This document shows positions 1 through 6,634 of a stretch of DNA of 12,340 bases, piece after piece. A program made the translations under genes and the position numbers. Every line of letters starts with the position of its first letter. Position 1 is the stretch's first letter. The stretch covers positions 1 to 12,340 of the forward strand of contig JASLMY010000150.1 of assembly GCA_030746295.1 (NCBI GenBank), read 5' to 3'. Source of the DNA: Alphaproteobacteria bacterium (GTDB taxonomy: Bacteria; Pseudomonadota; Alphaproteobacteria; GCA-2731375). A model generated the notes under the pieces. It was not told the origin of the DNA. It saw only the letters and a list, made by a program, of their open reading frames with translations, and did not search any database.

Positions 1-131
1 GAGGGAATGCGCTTCGGTACCCAGACGCGGCTGTCGGCGTGGCTGAAATAGGCGGAAAGCCACTTGGGGCCGGAGGTCCAATTCTCCGCCTTCTCCCATT
101 CGGCCCGATTGGCCTCGTCCCGCGTGTTCAT
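1..131 (-). CDS. N-terminal fragment of a small hypothetical protein (possibly DUF5808-like)
   Basis: Reading leftward from an ATG at 131-129, the frame stays open to the window edge, giving 43 codons with the rest of the gene missing. The peptide begins MNTRDEANRAEWEK and ends with SRVWVPKRIP. It is Trp-rich (W12, W18, W24, W37), and its codons show the G/C third-base bias of the neighbouring genes, which argues for real coding. The pattern of an N-W-x-x-G segment followed by Y-F and D-x-R-V-W-V-P-K-R resembles, from memory, the DUF5808 domain, where a 'VPKR' stretch precedes a hydrophobic segment. That assignment is tentative and no function is proposed. A GGGGA run just upstream (about 134-138 on this strand) could be the ribosome binding site. 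The gene is divergent from the membrane-protein gene that starts at 241. Confidence 0.65.
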   Translation of the reverse strand, partial: MNTRDEANRAEWEKAENWTSGPKWLSAYFSHADSRVWVPKRIP

Positions 132-159
132 GTGTCCCCAATGCGTCCGCTGGCGAGCG

Positions 160-187
160 AGTATACCTCATGCGCTTTTGTCGGTAA
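160..187 (-). promoter_or_regulatory. Candidate promoter for the leftward gene starting at 131
   Basis: On the minus strand TATACT (160-165) is a good -10 match. TTACCG (182-187), 16 bases upstream, is a weak -35. The predicted start of transcription, around 152-154, would leave a leader of about 20 bases before the ATG at 131. It lies in the 109-base divergent gap 132-240. No comparably convincing promoter is seen for the rightward gene. Confidence 0.35.
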
Positions 188-240
188 GGAAGGGACGCGT
201 CTTCGACCGAGGCGAACTGTGGGCATCGGAGCAGGCGAGG

Positions 241-1797
241 ATGGACCATTCCGAGCGACCAAGAGCGACGTGCGCGGCACAGACGACACTGGTCGTCGCG
301 GGCGCCGCTGCCGCCGTGCTCGTCGCCGTCGCGGCGATGCTCTCGGTCTTTTTCGCCCAGCCCTTCTACAGCGATTTCCAGATCGTTTTGGAGGGCGGCT
401 ACCGGATCTCGCTGGGCCAGGTGCCCTACCGCGATTTCTACATGCCGGTGGGCCCGGTGACCTTCTACATGCAGGCCCTGGCGATTTGGCTGCTGGGGCC
501 CGGCGCCTGGTCGATGGCCGCGCATTCCGCGACGCTTGCCGGCCTACTGGCGCTCGGCGCCTACGTCCTGGCGCGCCACCGCCACGGCGTCCTGCTGTCG
601 GCCGTCGTCGCCGTCTTCATGGCGATCTCGCACAACGTCGTCTGGGCCCATCCCTGGTACAACCAGACGGCCTACTTTTTCTTCCTGCTGGGCGCCATGC
701 TGCTGATCAGAGGCGTGGAAGCACCGCGTCACGGCAAGGCGATGCTGGCGGCATTGGCCCTTCTGTCGGCCTTGGCGGTGCTCTCGAAGCAGGACTTGGC
801 TGTCGCCGTGCCGTTGTTGGCGCTCTATCTCTGGCTTGCCGGCAAGGCCCGCCTCGGCGCCATCCTGGGCGCCTATCTGGCGCCGTTCCTGCTCGTCCTG
901 GCGCTGGTCGCCCTGGCTTACGAGGCCGTGGGCGACTTCTTCGCCTGGTTCAACTATGGCCAGATTCCGGGCAACCGCGCCTGGCTGTTGAAGTCGTCCT
1001 ACCTCGAGACCCTGGTCTGGAACTGGCGCCTGTGGGCCCTCGGACTGTTGGGGATTTACACGGTCGCCAAGCGCCTTCGAGGTGGCGAGGCGCCGCCCCG
1101 AACGCTTCTCGCCATGGTGCTGGTGCTGGTGCCGTTCGTTACCATGCACACCTCGGGCCTCGGTGTGCAGGCGAAGATGCAGGCCGTGCCCCTGATCGCG
1201 CTGTTGCTGCTCTGGGAGATGGAAGAGGTGACCCGCGGCCGGCTGCCGGGTGCAGCGCTACGCGTCGTCATGGTCTTGGGTCTGTTGTTCGGCGCGCCGA
1301 TCGCCTCGGTCGTGAAGTCCGTCCGGGTCAACCTGGCGCTGGCCCAAGGTGCCGAGCCGGCGACGCTCGCCCGCCTCGGCATCGGCGACGCGGTGCGGCT
1401 CGGCGTCGGCAACGAGAAGGGCGTCTTGATGCACCGACAGGCCCGGGATGACCTGGCGCGGATTAGGGAGACGATCGCGGCCGGCGACCGCAACTTCGTC
1501 AACCTGTCAGAGCTGTCATTCCTTTATCAGGACTTCGACCAGCCACCGCCCGAGGGCCTGCCGCTCTGGTTCGACCACGGCATCTCGTTCCAGGATGCCC
1601 ACATCGGCCTCTTGACCGACGGCGTCGTCGCCCGGGGCCCAGAGGTGATCCTGCTGCAGGACGCGCACGATCACGGCGACCGCGAGCTGCACGGCAAGCT
1701 CAGCACCTACTATCGCGAACACGGCTATAGGATCGCCTTCGAGGTCCGAGCCCCGCGTCGGGCCGAGCGGCCGATCACCGTCTTCGTGCGCCGCTGA
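241..1797 (+). CDS. Polytopic membrane protein, putative GT-C-type glycosyltransferase
   Basis: A 518-residue protein with a first membrane helix at about residues 15-38 and then a series of hydrophobic segments to about residue 380 (roughly 9-10 helices in total). A soluble C-terminal domain of about 130 residues follows. After helix 1 comes a periplasmic-loop-like stretch with acidic residues D45 and D65 and the pattern G-Q-V-P-Y-R-D-F-Y...G-P. This is the usual layout of GT-C transferases (PMT/ArnT-like), which use lipid-linked sugars at the outer membrane face, with catalytic acids in the first loop. The family is inferred from topology and this loop; substrate and acceptor are unknown. 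Of several in-frame ATGs (64, 142, 241), 241 is preferred. It follows the purine-rich GGAGCAGGCGAGG and directly precedes the first helix, and the earlier starts would overlap the divergent gene's leader. It could instead be an O-antigen/mannosyltransferase-like protein with another role. It is followed by a 125-base gap. Confidence 0.7.
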   Translation: MDHSERPRATCAAQTTLVVAGAAAAVLVAVAAMLSVFFAQPFYSDFQIVLEGGYRISLGQVPYRDFYMPVGPVTFYMQALAIWLLGPGAWSMAAHSATLAGLLALGAYVLARHRHGVLLSAVVAVFMAISHNVVWAHPWYNQTAYFFFLLGAMLLIRGVEAPRHGKAMLAALALLSALAVLSKQDLAVAVPLLALYLWLAGKARLGAILGAYLAPFLLVLALVALAYEAVGDFFAWFNYGQIPGNRAWLLKSSYLETLVWNWRLWALGLLGIYTVAKRLRGGEAPPRTLLAMVLVLVPFVTMHTSGLGVQAKMQAVPLIALLLLWEMEEVTRGRLPGAALRVVMVLGLLFGAPIASVVKSVRVNLALAQGAEPATLARLGIGDAVRLGVGNEKGVLMHRQARDDLARIRETIAAGDRNFVNLSELSFLYQDFDQPPPEGLPLWFDHGISFQDAHIGLLTDGVVARGPEVILLQDAHDHGDRELHGKLSTYYREHGYRIAFEVRAPRRAERPITVFVRR

Positions 1798-1910
1798 GCG
1801 AGACCGGGCTACCGAAACCGGGCCCGTGCGCTACCATGGGATCAGGCCTTGCGGCGACGCGGCCGCGGCCGGCCGATAGGCGGAAGACGAGGTCAGCCGA
1901 GATGGGAATT

Positions 1911-1918
1911 GGAAGAGG
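1911..1918 (+). promoter_or_regulatory. Ribosome binding site that fixes the start of the FAD oxidoreductase
   Basis: GGAAGAGG lies 4 bases before the ATG at 1923. The earlier in-frame ATGs at 1836 and 1902 have no comparable purine run and would add only low-complexity, Arg-rich sequence. The rest of the gap 1798-1922 is GC-rich and shows no clear promoter, so this gene may be read from upstream. Confidence 0.6.
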
Positions 1919-1922
1919 CACG

Positions 1923-3233
1923 ATGAAGGCCGCCCGACTGCCGGGCGAGACGGCCGATTGCGGCTGGTACAACGTGCTGCCCGAGCCGCCACCGGCGCGG
2001 CGCGTCGACGGCCGGGTGAGCGCCGATTGGGCCATCGTCGGGGCCGGCATCTCGGGCCTCGCCGTCGCCAGGCAGCTGGCTACGCATCGGCCCGACGACA
2101 AAATCGTGCTGATCGACGCGACCCGGGTCGGCCTCGGTGCCTCCGGCAGGAATTCGGGCTTCATGCTGAACTACAGCGCCCACGGCTCCGGCAGCGGCGA
2201 GGATCACGAGTCCGAGCGGCGCTATGCCGGGCTGCTGCAAGCCGGCGTCGACGAGCTGCGCCGCCTGGTCACCGAGCACCAGATCCGCTGCGATTGGAGC
2301 GAATGGGGCCGGCTCTATGTTGCGGTTGGGGCCGACGGCGAGAAGCACATCGCCGAGCTCGCAAGAGCGCACGAGCGGGTCGGGGCCGAGCACCGCTGGC
2401 TCGACCAGGCCGAGCGCAGCCGTGTCACCGGCAGCGACTTCTATTCCTCCGCCCTTTGGGCCGGCGGCTCTACCCTGGTGCAGCCGGCGGCCCTGGTGCG
2501 CGGCCTGGCCCAGACCCTGCCGGCGAACGTCACGCTCTACGAAGAAAGCCCAGTCAGCAGCATCGAGCGGGCGGACGGCTTTCGCCTCGTCACCGACGGG
2601 GGCGAGGTTGCGGCCGAGAAGCTGATCCTGGCCGCCGGTGTCTATGCCAACCAACTCGGCGCCTTCCGCCACCGGCTTTTGGGCATCGCCACCTATGCCA
2701 GCATGACCCGGCCGCTCACGGCCGACGAGCAGGTGCTCTTCCAGGGCACCGCGGAGTTCGGCCTGCTGCCGGCCTCGCAGAACCGCTCCACCGTGCGGCT
2801 GACCCGCGACCATCGGATCGTGATGCGCAACTCCTTCAGCTATGCCGGCGGGCGCCGGATGCCGGCGGCCGAGCTGTCGGCGGCCCGCGCCAACCACGCA
2901 GAATCGATCCGCCAGCGCTGGCCGTCGCTGGCGGAGATCGAGCTGGAGCACACCTGGGGCGGCATCATCGCCTATACGCGCAATCAAGGCGCGCTCTTCG
3001 GCCGGATCGACGACGACGTCTGGGCCGTCACCGCGGGTGATGCCGGGCCGATGACGCGGGGCACGATCACGGGCAAGTTATTGGCCGACTACATCGTCGG
3101 CGCCGACAGCGACATGTTGGCGACCCAGCTCTCGCTCGGAAAGGCCGGCCTGTTGCCGCCCGAGCCGTTCCTGGGCCTGGGCGTCAACTTCCGACTTCGA
3201 TCCATTCGCCGCCAGGGTCGGGCGGAGATCTGA
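1923..3233 (+). CDS. FAD-dependent oxidoreductase, DAO family (PuuB-like)
   Basis: A 436-residue flavoprotein. The N-terminal Rossmann motif V-G-A-G-I-S-G-L is at residues 39-46, with an acidic residue ending strand 2 (D65). It is followed by G-A-S-G-R-N-S-G-F at 72-80, the motif around the flavin in gamma-glutamylputrescine oxidase and related D-amino-acid-oxidase-fold enzymes. A late W-G-G-I-I-A-Y-T segment and D-A-G-P-M-T-R-G-T also fit the C-terminal FAD contact in this family. Members oxidise a C-N bond of an amine or amino acid with FAD and release an imine (then aldehyde or keto acid) plus H2O2 or reduced acceptor. No signal peptide is seen, so it is probably cytoplasmic. The length is normal for the family (about 430). 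It ends 16 bases before the TIM-barrel gene, so the two are probably co-transcribed and act on the same substrate. The exact substrate cannot be read from the sequence. Confidence 0.85.
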   Translation: MKAARLPGETADCGWYNVLPEPPPARRVDGRVSADWAIVGAGISGLAVARQLATHRPDDKIVLIDATRVGLGASGRNSGFMLNYSAHGSGSGEDHESERRYAGLLQAGVDELRRLVTEHQIRCDWSEWGRLYVAVGADGEKHIAELARAHERVGAEHRWLDQAERSRVTGSDFYSSALWAGGSTLVQPAALVRGLAQTLPANVTLYEESPVSSIERADGFRLVTDGGEVAAEKLILAAGVYANQLGAFRHRLLGIATYASMTRPLTADEQVLFQGTAEFGLLPASQNRSTVRLTRDHRIVMRNSFSYAGGRRMPAAELSAARANHAESIRQRWPSLAEIELEHTWGGIIAYTRNQGALFGRIDDDVWAVTAGDAGPMTRGTITGKLLADYIVGADSDMLATQLSLGKAGLLPPEPFLGLGVNFRLRSIRRQGRAEI

Positions 3234-3249
3234 CGGCCGTCGGGTGGGG

Positions 3250-4077
3250 ATGCAGCTCGCACTCTCGGTTCGGATCGCGGAGGCGCCCGGCCGCAAGGAC
3301 ATCGCCCAAGTCCCGATCGAGGACTTGGCCGAGATGGCGCGGACGGCCGGCTTCGAAGGCCTCTCGATGCGGGCCTCCGTGGTCTCGGTGGCCTCGGCGC
3401 CGGAGCGCGTCGCCGAGGTCCGTCAGCTCTTGGATCGGATGGGGCTCCACGTCTCGATGGTGACCGGCGACTTGCCCCTCGCCGTCAACGATGCTCGCGC
3501 GACCGCTGCCTTGCACGACATCACGCCCTATCTCGACCTGGCCGAGGCGCTGGGCAGCCGGCTCCTGCGCGTGATGATGCACGAGGACGGCGACATCACC
3601 CTGGCCCGCCAGGCCGCCGATGCGGCCGCCGCGCGCGGCTTGGCGCTCAGCCACCAGACCCATTGGGGCAGCCTCTTCGAGACCGTCGACGAGGCCCTCG
3701 ACGTGCTCGGACAAATCGACCGGTCGAACTTCGGCGTCACCTTCGAGCCGGCCAACCTGCTGGCCTGCGGCAGCGCGTACGGGCCGGCGGCGATCCGCCG
3801 CCTGGCACCTCATATCTTCAACGCCTATTACCAGAACCTGCGCCTCGATCCCGGCGGCGAGGCAACCTTCAAATCGCGCCGTCGGGGCCCCGTGCCGGTG
3901 CGTTTCCTCGCGATCGACGATGCCGCCGGCATCGATCCGCGGCCGCTGGTCGAGACCCTGGGCGAAGTCGGCTACGACGGCTGGTTCACGGTCCACCAGC
4001 CGTTGCTGCCGGGACAGTCCGTCGAGCAGGCGATCGGAGAGGCCGCGATGCTGTTCCGACCGCTGCTCGCCGACTAG
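3250..4077 (+). CDS. Sugar phosphate isomerase/epimerase-like TIM-barrel protein
   Basis: A 275-residue protein of the xylose-isomerase-like (AP_endonuc_2) TIM-barrel superfamily. The alternation of strand-ending motifs is visible: L-A-L-S-V-R (3-8), A-G-F-E-G-L (33-38), L-L-R-V-M (105-109), L-A-L-S-H-Q-T-H-W-G (131-140), F-G-V-T-F-E-P-A-N-L (161-170) and G-Y-D-G-W-F-T-V-H (241-249). Relatives isomerise or epimerise keto sugars or hydroxypyruvate using a divalent metal. Several positions usually filled by metal ligands differ here (see findings), so the reaction is uncertain. The ATG at 3250 gives the family-typical M-x-L-A-L start; a GTG at 3244 is an alternative, and neither has a well-spaced ribosome site, so coupling to the oxidoreductase stop is likely. 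The stop overlaps the stop of the convergent ligase in CTAG. Confidence 0.75.
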   Translation: MQLALSVRIAEAPGRKDIAQVPIEDLAEMARTAGFEGLSMRASVVSVASAPERVAEVRQLLDRMGLHVSMVTGDLPLAVNDARATAALHDITPYLDLAEALGSRLLRVMMHEDGDITLARQAADAAAARGLALSHQTHWGSLFETVDEALDVLGQIDRSNFGVTFEPANLLACGSAYGPAAIRRLAPHIFNAYYQNLRLDPGGEATFKSRRRGPVPVRFLAIDDAAGIDPRPLVETLGEVGYDGWFTVHQPLLPGQSVEQAIGEAAMLFRPLLAD

Positions 4078-5633
4078 GCCACACCGCCGATTTGGCGGTC
4101 CTGGTCGGCCCAATAGCGGGCCTTGGTCTCGCGGCGCGAGATCTTGCCGACCGAGGTCTTGGGCAGGGCCTCGACGAAGTCGATCGACTTCGGCACCTTG
4201 AAGGCGGCGAGGCCGGCCTTGCAGAGCGCGGTCAATTCCGCCGCGTCCGCCGCCGCCCCCGGGCGAAGCGCCACGACCGCTTTGACCGCCTCGCCCCATT
4301 TGTCGTCGGGGACGGAGACGACGGCGCATTCCAGCACCGCCTCGCTCGTGTACAACACCTCCTCGACCTCGCGCGGATAGACGTTGTAACCGCCCGAGAT
4401 GATCATGTCGTCCTTGCGGTCGACGACGTAGTAGTAGCCGTCCTCGTCCCGGCGCAGCAGGTCGCGGGTATGCAGCCAGCCGCCGGCGAAGCGCTCGGCC
4501 GTGAGCTCGGGCCGGTTCCAGTAGCCGACCGCCTGCCAGGGTGCCTGAATGCAGGCCTCGCCGACGGCACCTGGCGGGACCGGGTTGTCGTCCTCGTCGA
4601 CCAGGCGCAGCTGCACATTGGTGGCGGCTTCGCGCCCGCACGAGATCAGCCGCCCCTCCGCACCTCGAAGGGCCGCTTCGTGCTCGGCCGGGGTGAGGTG
4701 CGTGTTGATGACATAGGCCTCGGTCTGGCCCCAGCCCGTGTGCAGCACGGGCCCGAACTTCTCGGTCGCGCGGCGGACCAGGCTGGCGGCTGCCGGTGCC
4801 GCGGCGTAGAGGAGGAAGCGGAGGCTGGAGAGATCGTGGTCGTCGACCTCCGGGTGGTCCAGGAGCATCGCCAGGATGGTCGGGATCAGCAGCATGTTGC
4901 TGACCCGGTGCTCCTGGATCGCGGCCATGGAGAGCTTCGGGTCGGGGCCCGGGATGAGCACCCCGGTGGCGCCGACGCACCAGGCCGAATCCATCACCCT
5001 GGCGCCGAAGTGGCTGATCGGCAGGCTCAAGAGGTTGACGTCGTCGGCGGTCATGCCGATCAGGTGGACCCAAGCCGACATCGCCGCTTGTGTGCTGGCA
5101 TAGCTGTGCATCACGCCCTTGGGCTCGCCGGTCGTGCCCGAGGTGTAGAGGATCTGCGCCAAGTCACCCCCGTGCCCCTCGACGATTCCCGCCTCCGCCG
5201 AGGCCCCTGCCAGCAGCGCCTCGCGGCCCCGCTCGCCGGTCTCGACGACGATGTGCTCGACGGCGGGGCAAAGCCGCTGCAAGGCCTGGGCACGGTCATC
5301 CGTCTCGGGGCCACTGCTGAGGACCACGCGGGCGCCCGAATCCGCGACCATGTAGGCGTGGTCAGTCTCGGGCAGAATACCGAGGAGGGGGACGAAAACC
5401 GCCCCGGCGCGGGCCGCGCCGCAGACCTGCTCGATGAAGGTGATGTTGTTTTGATGCAGGACCGCGACCCGGTCACCCTTCTCGACCCCCATTGCCGCCA
5501 GCGCGTTGGCGGTGCGGCCGATGCGGGCGTCGAACTCGGCGTAGGTGCGCCGCTTCTCGCCCTCGATCAGAGCGGTCTTCTCAGGGCTCCAAGAGGCGGC
5601 ACGGCCGGGGTAGTAGGAATAGGGATGCTGCAT
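4074..5633 (-). CDS. AMP-forming acyl-CoA ligase (ligase 1, lyase operon)
   Basis: A 519-residue member of the ANL adenylate-forming superfamily. These enzymes activate a carboxylic acid with ATP to an acyl-AMP and then form the CoA thioester. The P-loop Y-T-S-G-T-T-G-E-P-K-G is at 163-173 and the acyl-AMP site G-W-G-Q-T-E at 300-305. The ribose-binding Asp is D391, in H-T-R-D where most relatives have T-G-D. The hinge D-R-K-D-D-M-I-I-S-G-G-Y-N is at 405-417. The catalytic lysine of the mobile C-terminal domain is K497 in S-V-G-K. The length is normal for a class-I fatty/aromatic acyl-CoA ligase; the acid is not predictable. The ATG at 5633 is preferred over an in-frame TTG at 5651 because of an ideal Shine-Dalgarno sequence. 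The gene lies 39 bases downstream of the citryl-CoA-lyase-like gene on the same strand, so the ligase probably supplies or uses that enzyme's thioester. Confidence 0.9.
   Translation of the reverse strand: MQHPYSYYPGRAASWSPEKTALIEGEKRRTYAEFDARIGRTANALAAMGVEKGDRVAVLHQNNITFIEQVCGAARAGAVFVPLLGILPETDHAYMVADSGARVVLSSGPETDDRAQALQRLCPAVEHIVVETGERGREALLAGASAEAGIVEGHGGDLAQILYTSGTTGEPKGVMHSYASTQAAMSAWVHLIGMTADDVNLLSLPISHFGARVMDSAWCVGATGVLIPGPDPKLSMAAIQEHRVSNMLLIPTILAMLLDHPEVDDHDLSSLRFLLYAAAPAAASLVRRATEKFGPVLHTGWGQTEAYVINTHLTPAEHEAALRGAEGRLISCGREAATNVQLRLVDEDDNPVPPGAVGEACIQAPWQAVGYWNRPELTAERFAGGWLHTRDLLRRDEDGYYYVVDRKDDMIISGGYNVYPREVEEVLYTSEAVLECAVVSVPDDKWGEAVKAVVALRPGAAADAAELTALCKAGLAAFKVPKSIDFVEALPKTSVGKISRRETKARYWADQDRQIGGVA
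4083..4099. other. Short perfect hairpin just past the convergent stop codons
   Basis: ACCGCC, five bases (GATTT), then GGCGGT form a perfect 6-bp stem only 6 bases beyond the plus-strand stop at 4075-4077. It lies inside the last codons of the minus-strand ligase (residues Q-I-G-G-V). It may slow or end rightward transcription, but there is no T-run, so it is not a standard intrinsic terminator. Confidence 0.3.
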
Positions 5634-5638
5634 CTGGT

Positions 5639-5644
5639 CCTCCC
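5639..5644 (-). promoter_or_regulatory. Ribosome binding site of ligase 1
   Basis: On the minus strand GGGAGG lies 5 bases before the ATG at 5633. This selects that ATG over the TTG at 5651, which would place the site inside the coding region. Confidence 0.7.
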
Positions 5645-5672
5645 GTTCCAAGGCAGCGCGCCGGAGGAGCCC

Positions 5673-6554
5673 TCAATCGGCACTATCGTCGGACCTGCCG
5701 ACGTAGGCCTCCGGCAAGTGGCGAAGCTCCGGTCCGACATACTCGGCGCCGAGCGCGTCCGGGATGATCCGCAGGGGCACGCCGTCGGTAATCTCCTCTA
5801 CGGTGTGGGCGATCAGGCTCGGCAGGTAGCCCATGACGGCGAGGCCGCTCATCTCCAACGGCCGAAAGCCGAGCTCGACCAGCAGGCAGGCCATGGCACC
5901 GGCGAGGTTGATGGGGACGTGGCGTCGCCGGGCTGCGAACTCGCTCTGCACGGCCTCCAGCATGGCGGCGGCGTCGCCCCAGAGGCCGAGCTTGTCGGCC
6001 GCCTTGCGCAAGGCGGTAACGCGCGGCTCTTCGGTCTTGTGCATCGGGTGGCCGAGGCCGGGAATTCGCTTGCCCTCGCCCTCGTGGGCATCGACGACTT
6101 TCGCCGCCGTGGCCTCGCGCGACAAGCTGCCGTCCCGCATGGTAGCGAGGGCGTCGAGCACCATCTCGGCACATTCTTGCGGCGAGCCGGTCACCGAGCC
6201 GAAGGCCAGCACGCCGCTGGCGATCGCCGCCACCGGGGCCTCGGGAGCGGCGGAAGCGACGTAACGGGCGGGCGGCACCGCCGCGCTGATGAACTGCTGG
6301 TCGACGCTGGCGCGCAAGGCGAGGTCGAGGCCGGCCGCCTGCTGCGCCGTCGGCAGCTCGCCCCTCAGCATGAGGTAGGCCATCTCGATGAAGCTCAGGT
6401 GCTCGATGATCTCGTCGATCGGATAGCCGTGGACGATGATGGTGCCGTCACCGGCGCGGCTGATCGCGGTTCGCCAGTAATCGCTCCAGTCGCCGCTGGC
6501 GTAGTAGCCGCCGATCGACCGCGGGCCGCCGCCTTGTCTGGGTGCCTTCGCCAC
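5673..6554 (-). CDS. Citryl-CoA lyase/citrate-synthase-like protein
   Basis: A 293-residue protein matching the citrate-synthase fold over a shorter length than true citrate synthases (about 370-430). Visible features are W27-x-T-A-I-S (27-32), V-H-G-Y-P-I-D-E (41-48), a helix with L-R-G-E-L-P (63-68), and the best signature, G-L-G-H-P-M-H-K-x-x-E-P-R (166-178). That signature matches the G-x-G-H...D-P-R motif around the second catalytic histidine. A-H-T-V-E-E (249-254) resembles the late A-H-W-x-E-Q segment. Short homologues are usually annotated citryl-CoA lyase, which cleaves an acyl-CoA to acetyl-CoA plus a keto acid. The first catalytic histidine and the late aspartate are not evident (see findings), so the reaction is uncertain. 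The start is a GTG at 6554, preceded 8 bases upstream by AGGAG. The N-terminal 15 residues are basic and Gly-rich. It is the first gene of an operon with ligase 1. Confidence 0.75.
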   Translation of the reverse strand: MAKAPRQGGGPRSIGGYYASGDWSDYWRTAISRAGDGTIIVHGYPIDEIIEHLSFIEMAYLMLRGELPTAQQAAGLDLALRASVDQQFISAAVPPARYVASAAPEAPVAAIASGVLAFGSVTGSPQECAEMVLDALATMRDGSLSREATAAKVVDAHEGEGKRIPGLGHPMHKTEEPRVTALRKAADKLGLWGDAAAMLEAVQSEFAARRRHVPINLAGAMACLLVELGFRPLEMSGLAVMGYLPSLIAHTVEEITDGVPLRIIPDALGAEYVGPELRHLPEAYVGRSDDSAD

Positions 6555-6562
6555 CTCGTGCT

Positions 6563-6567
6563 CTCCT
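6563..6567 (-). promoter_or_regulatory. Ribosome binding site supporting a GTG start for the lyase-like gene
   Basis: On the minus strand AGGAG is 8 bases before the GTG at 6554-6552. No ATG exists nearby in frame. Confidence 0.55.
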
Positions 6568-6605
6568 GGGGCGCGGTTTGTTGTGCCGTTCCGCGCTTGC
6601 GGCTA

Positions 6606-6634
6606 AGTATCGATCATGACCGATCGGCTCACAA
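6606..6634 (-). promoter_or_regulatory. Candidate promoter of the lyase-ligase operon
   Basis: On the minus strand TTGTGA (6629-6634) and GATACT (6606-6611) are 17 bases apart, each matching the sigma-70 consensus at 4 of 6 positions. The predicted transcript would start near 6597-6600, with a leader of about 45 bases before the GTG at 6554. The -35 hexamer lies inside the first codons of nadE, which reads the other way. Confidence 0.4.

Noticed and set aside
39..1451. A 470-codon open frame overlapping the membrane-protein gene
   Set aside because: Arg-rich, no membrane segments or motifs. It is a frame-shifted shadow of the GT-C-like gene.
1805..1826. CGGGC/GCCCG inverted repeat after the membrane-protein gene
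   Set aside because: The stem is only 5 bases with a 12-base loop and no T-run, expected by chance in such GC-rich DNA. The overlapping ACCGGGC direct repeat is equally short.
6571..6602. GCGCGG/CCGCGC and CCGC/GCGG repeats upstream of nadE
   Set aside because: Short GC-only arms with alternative pairings, and no matching regulatory logic.
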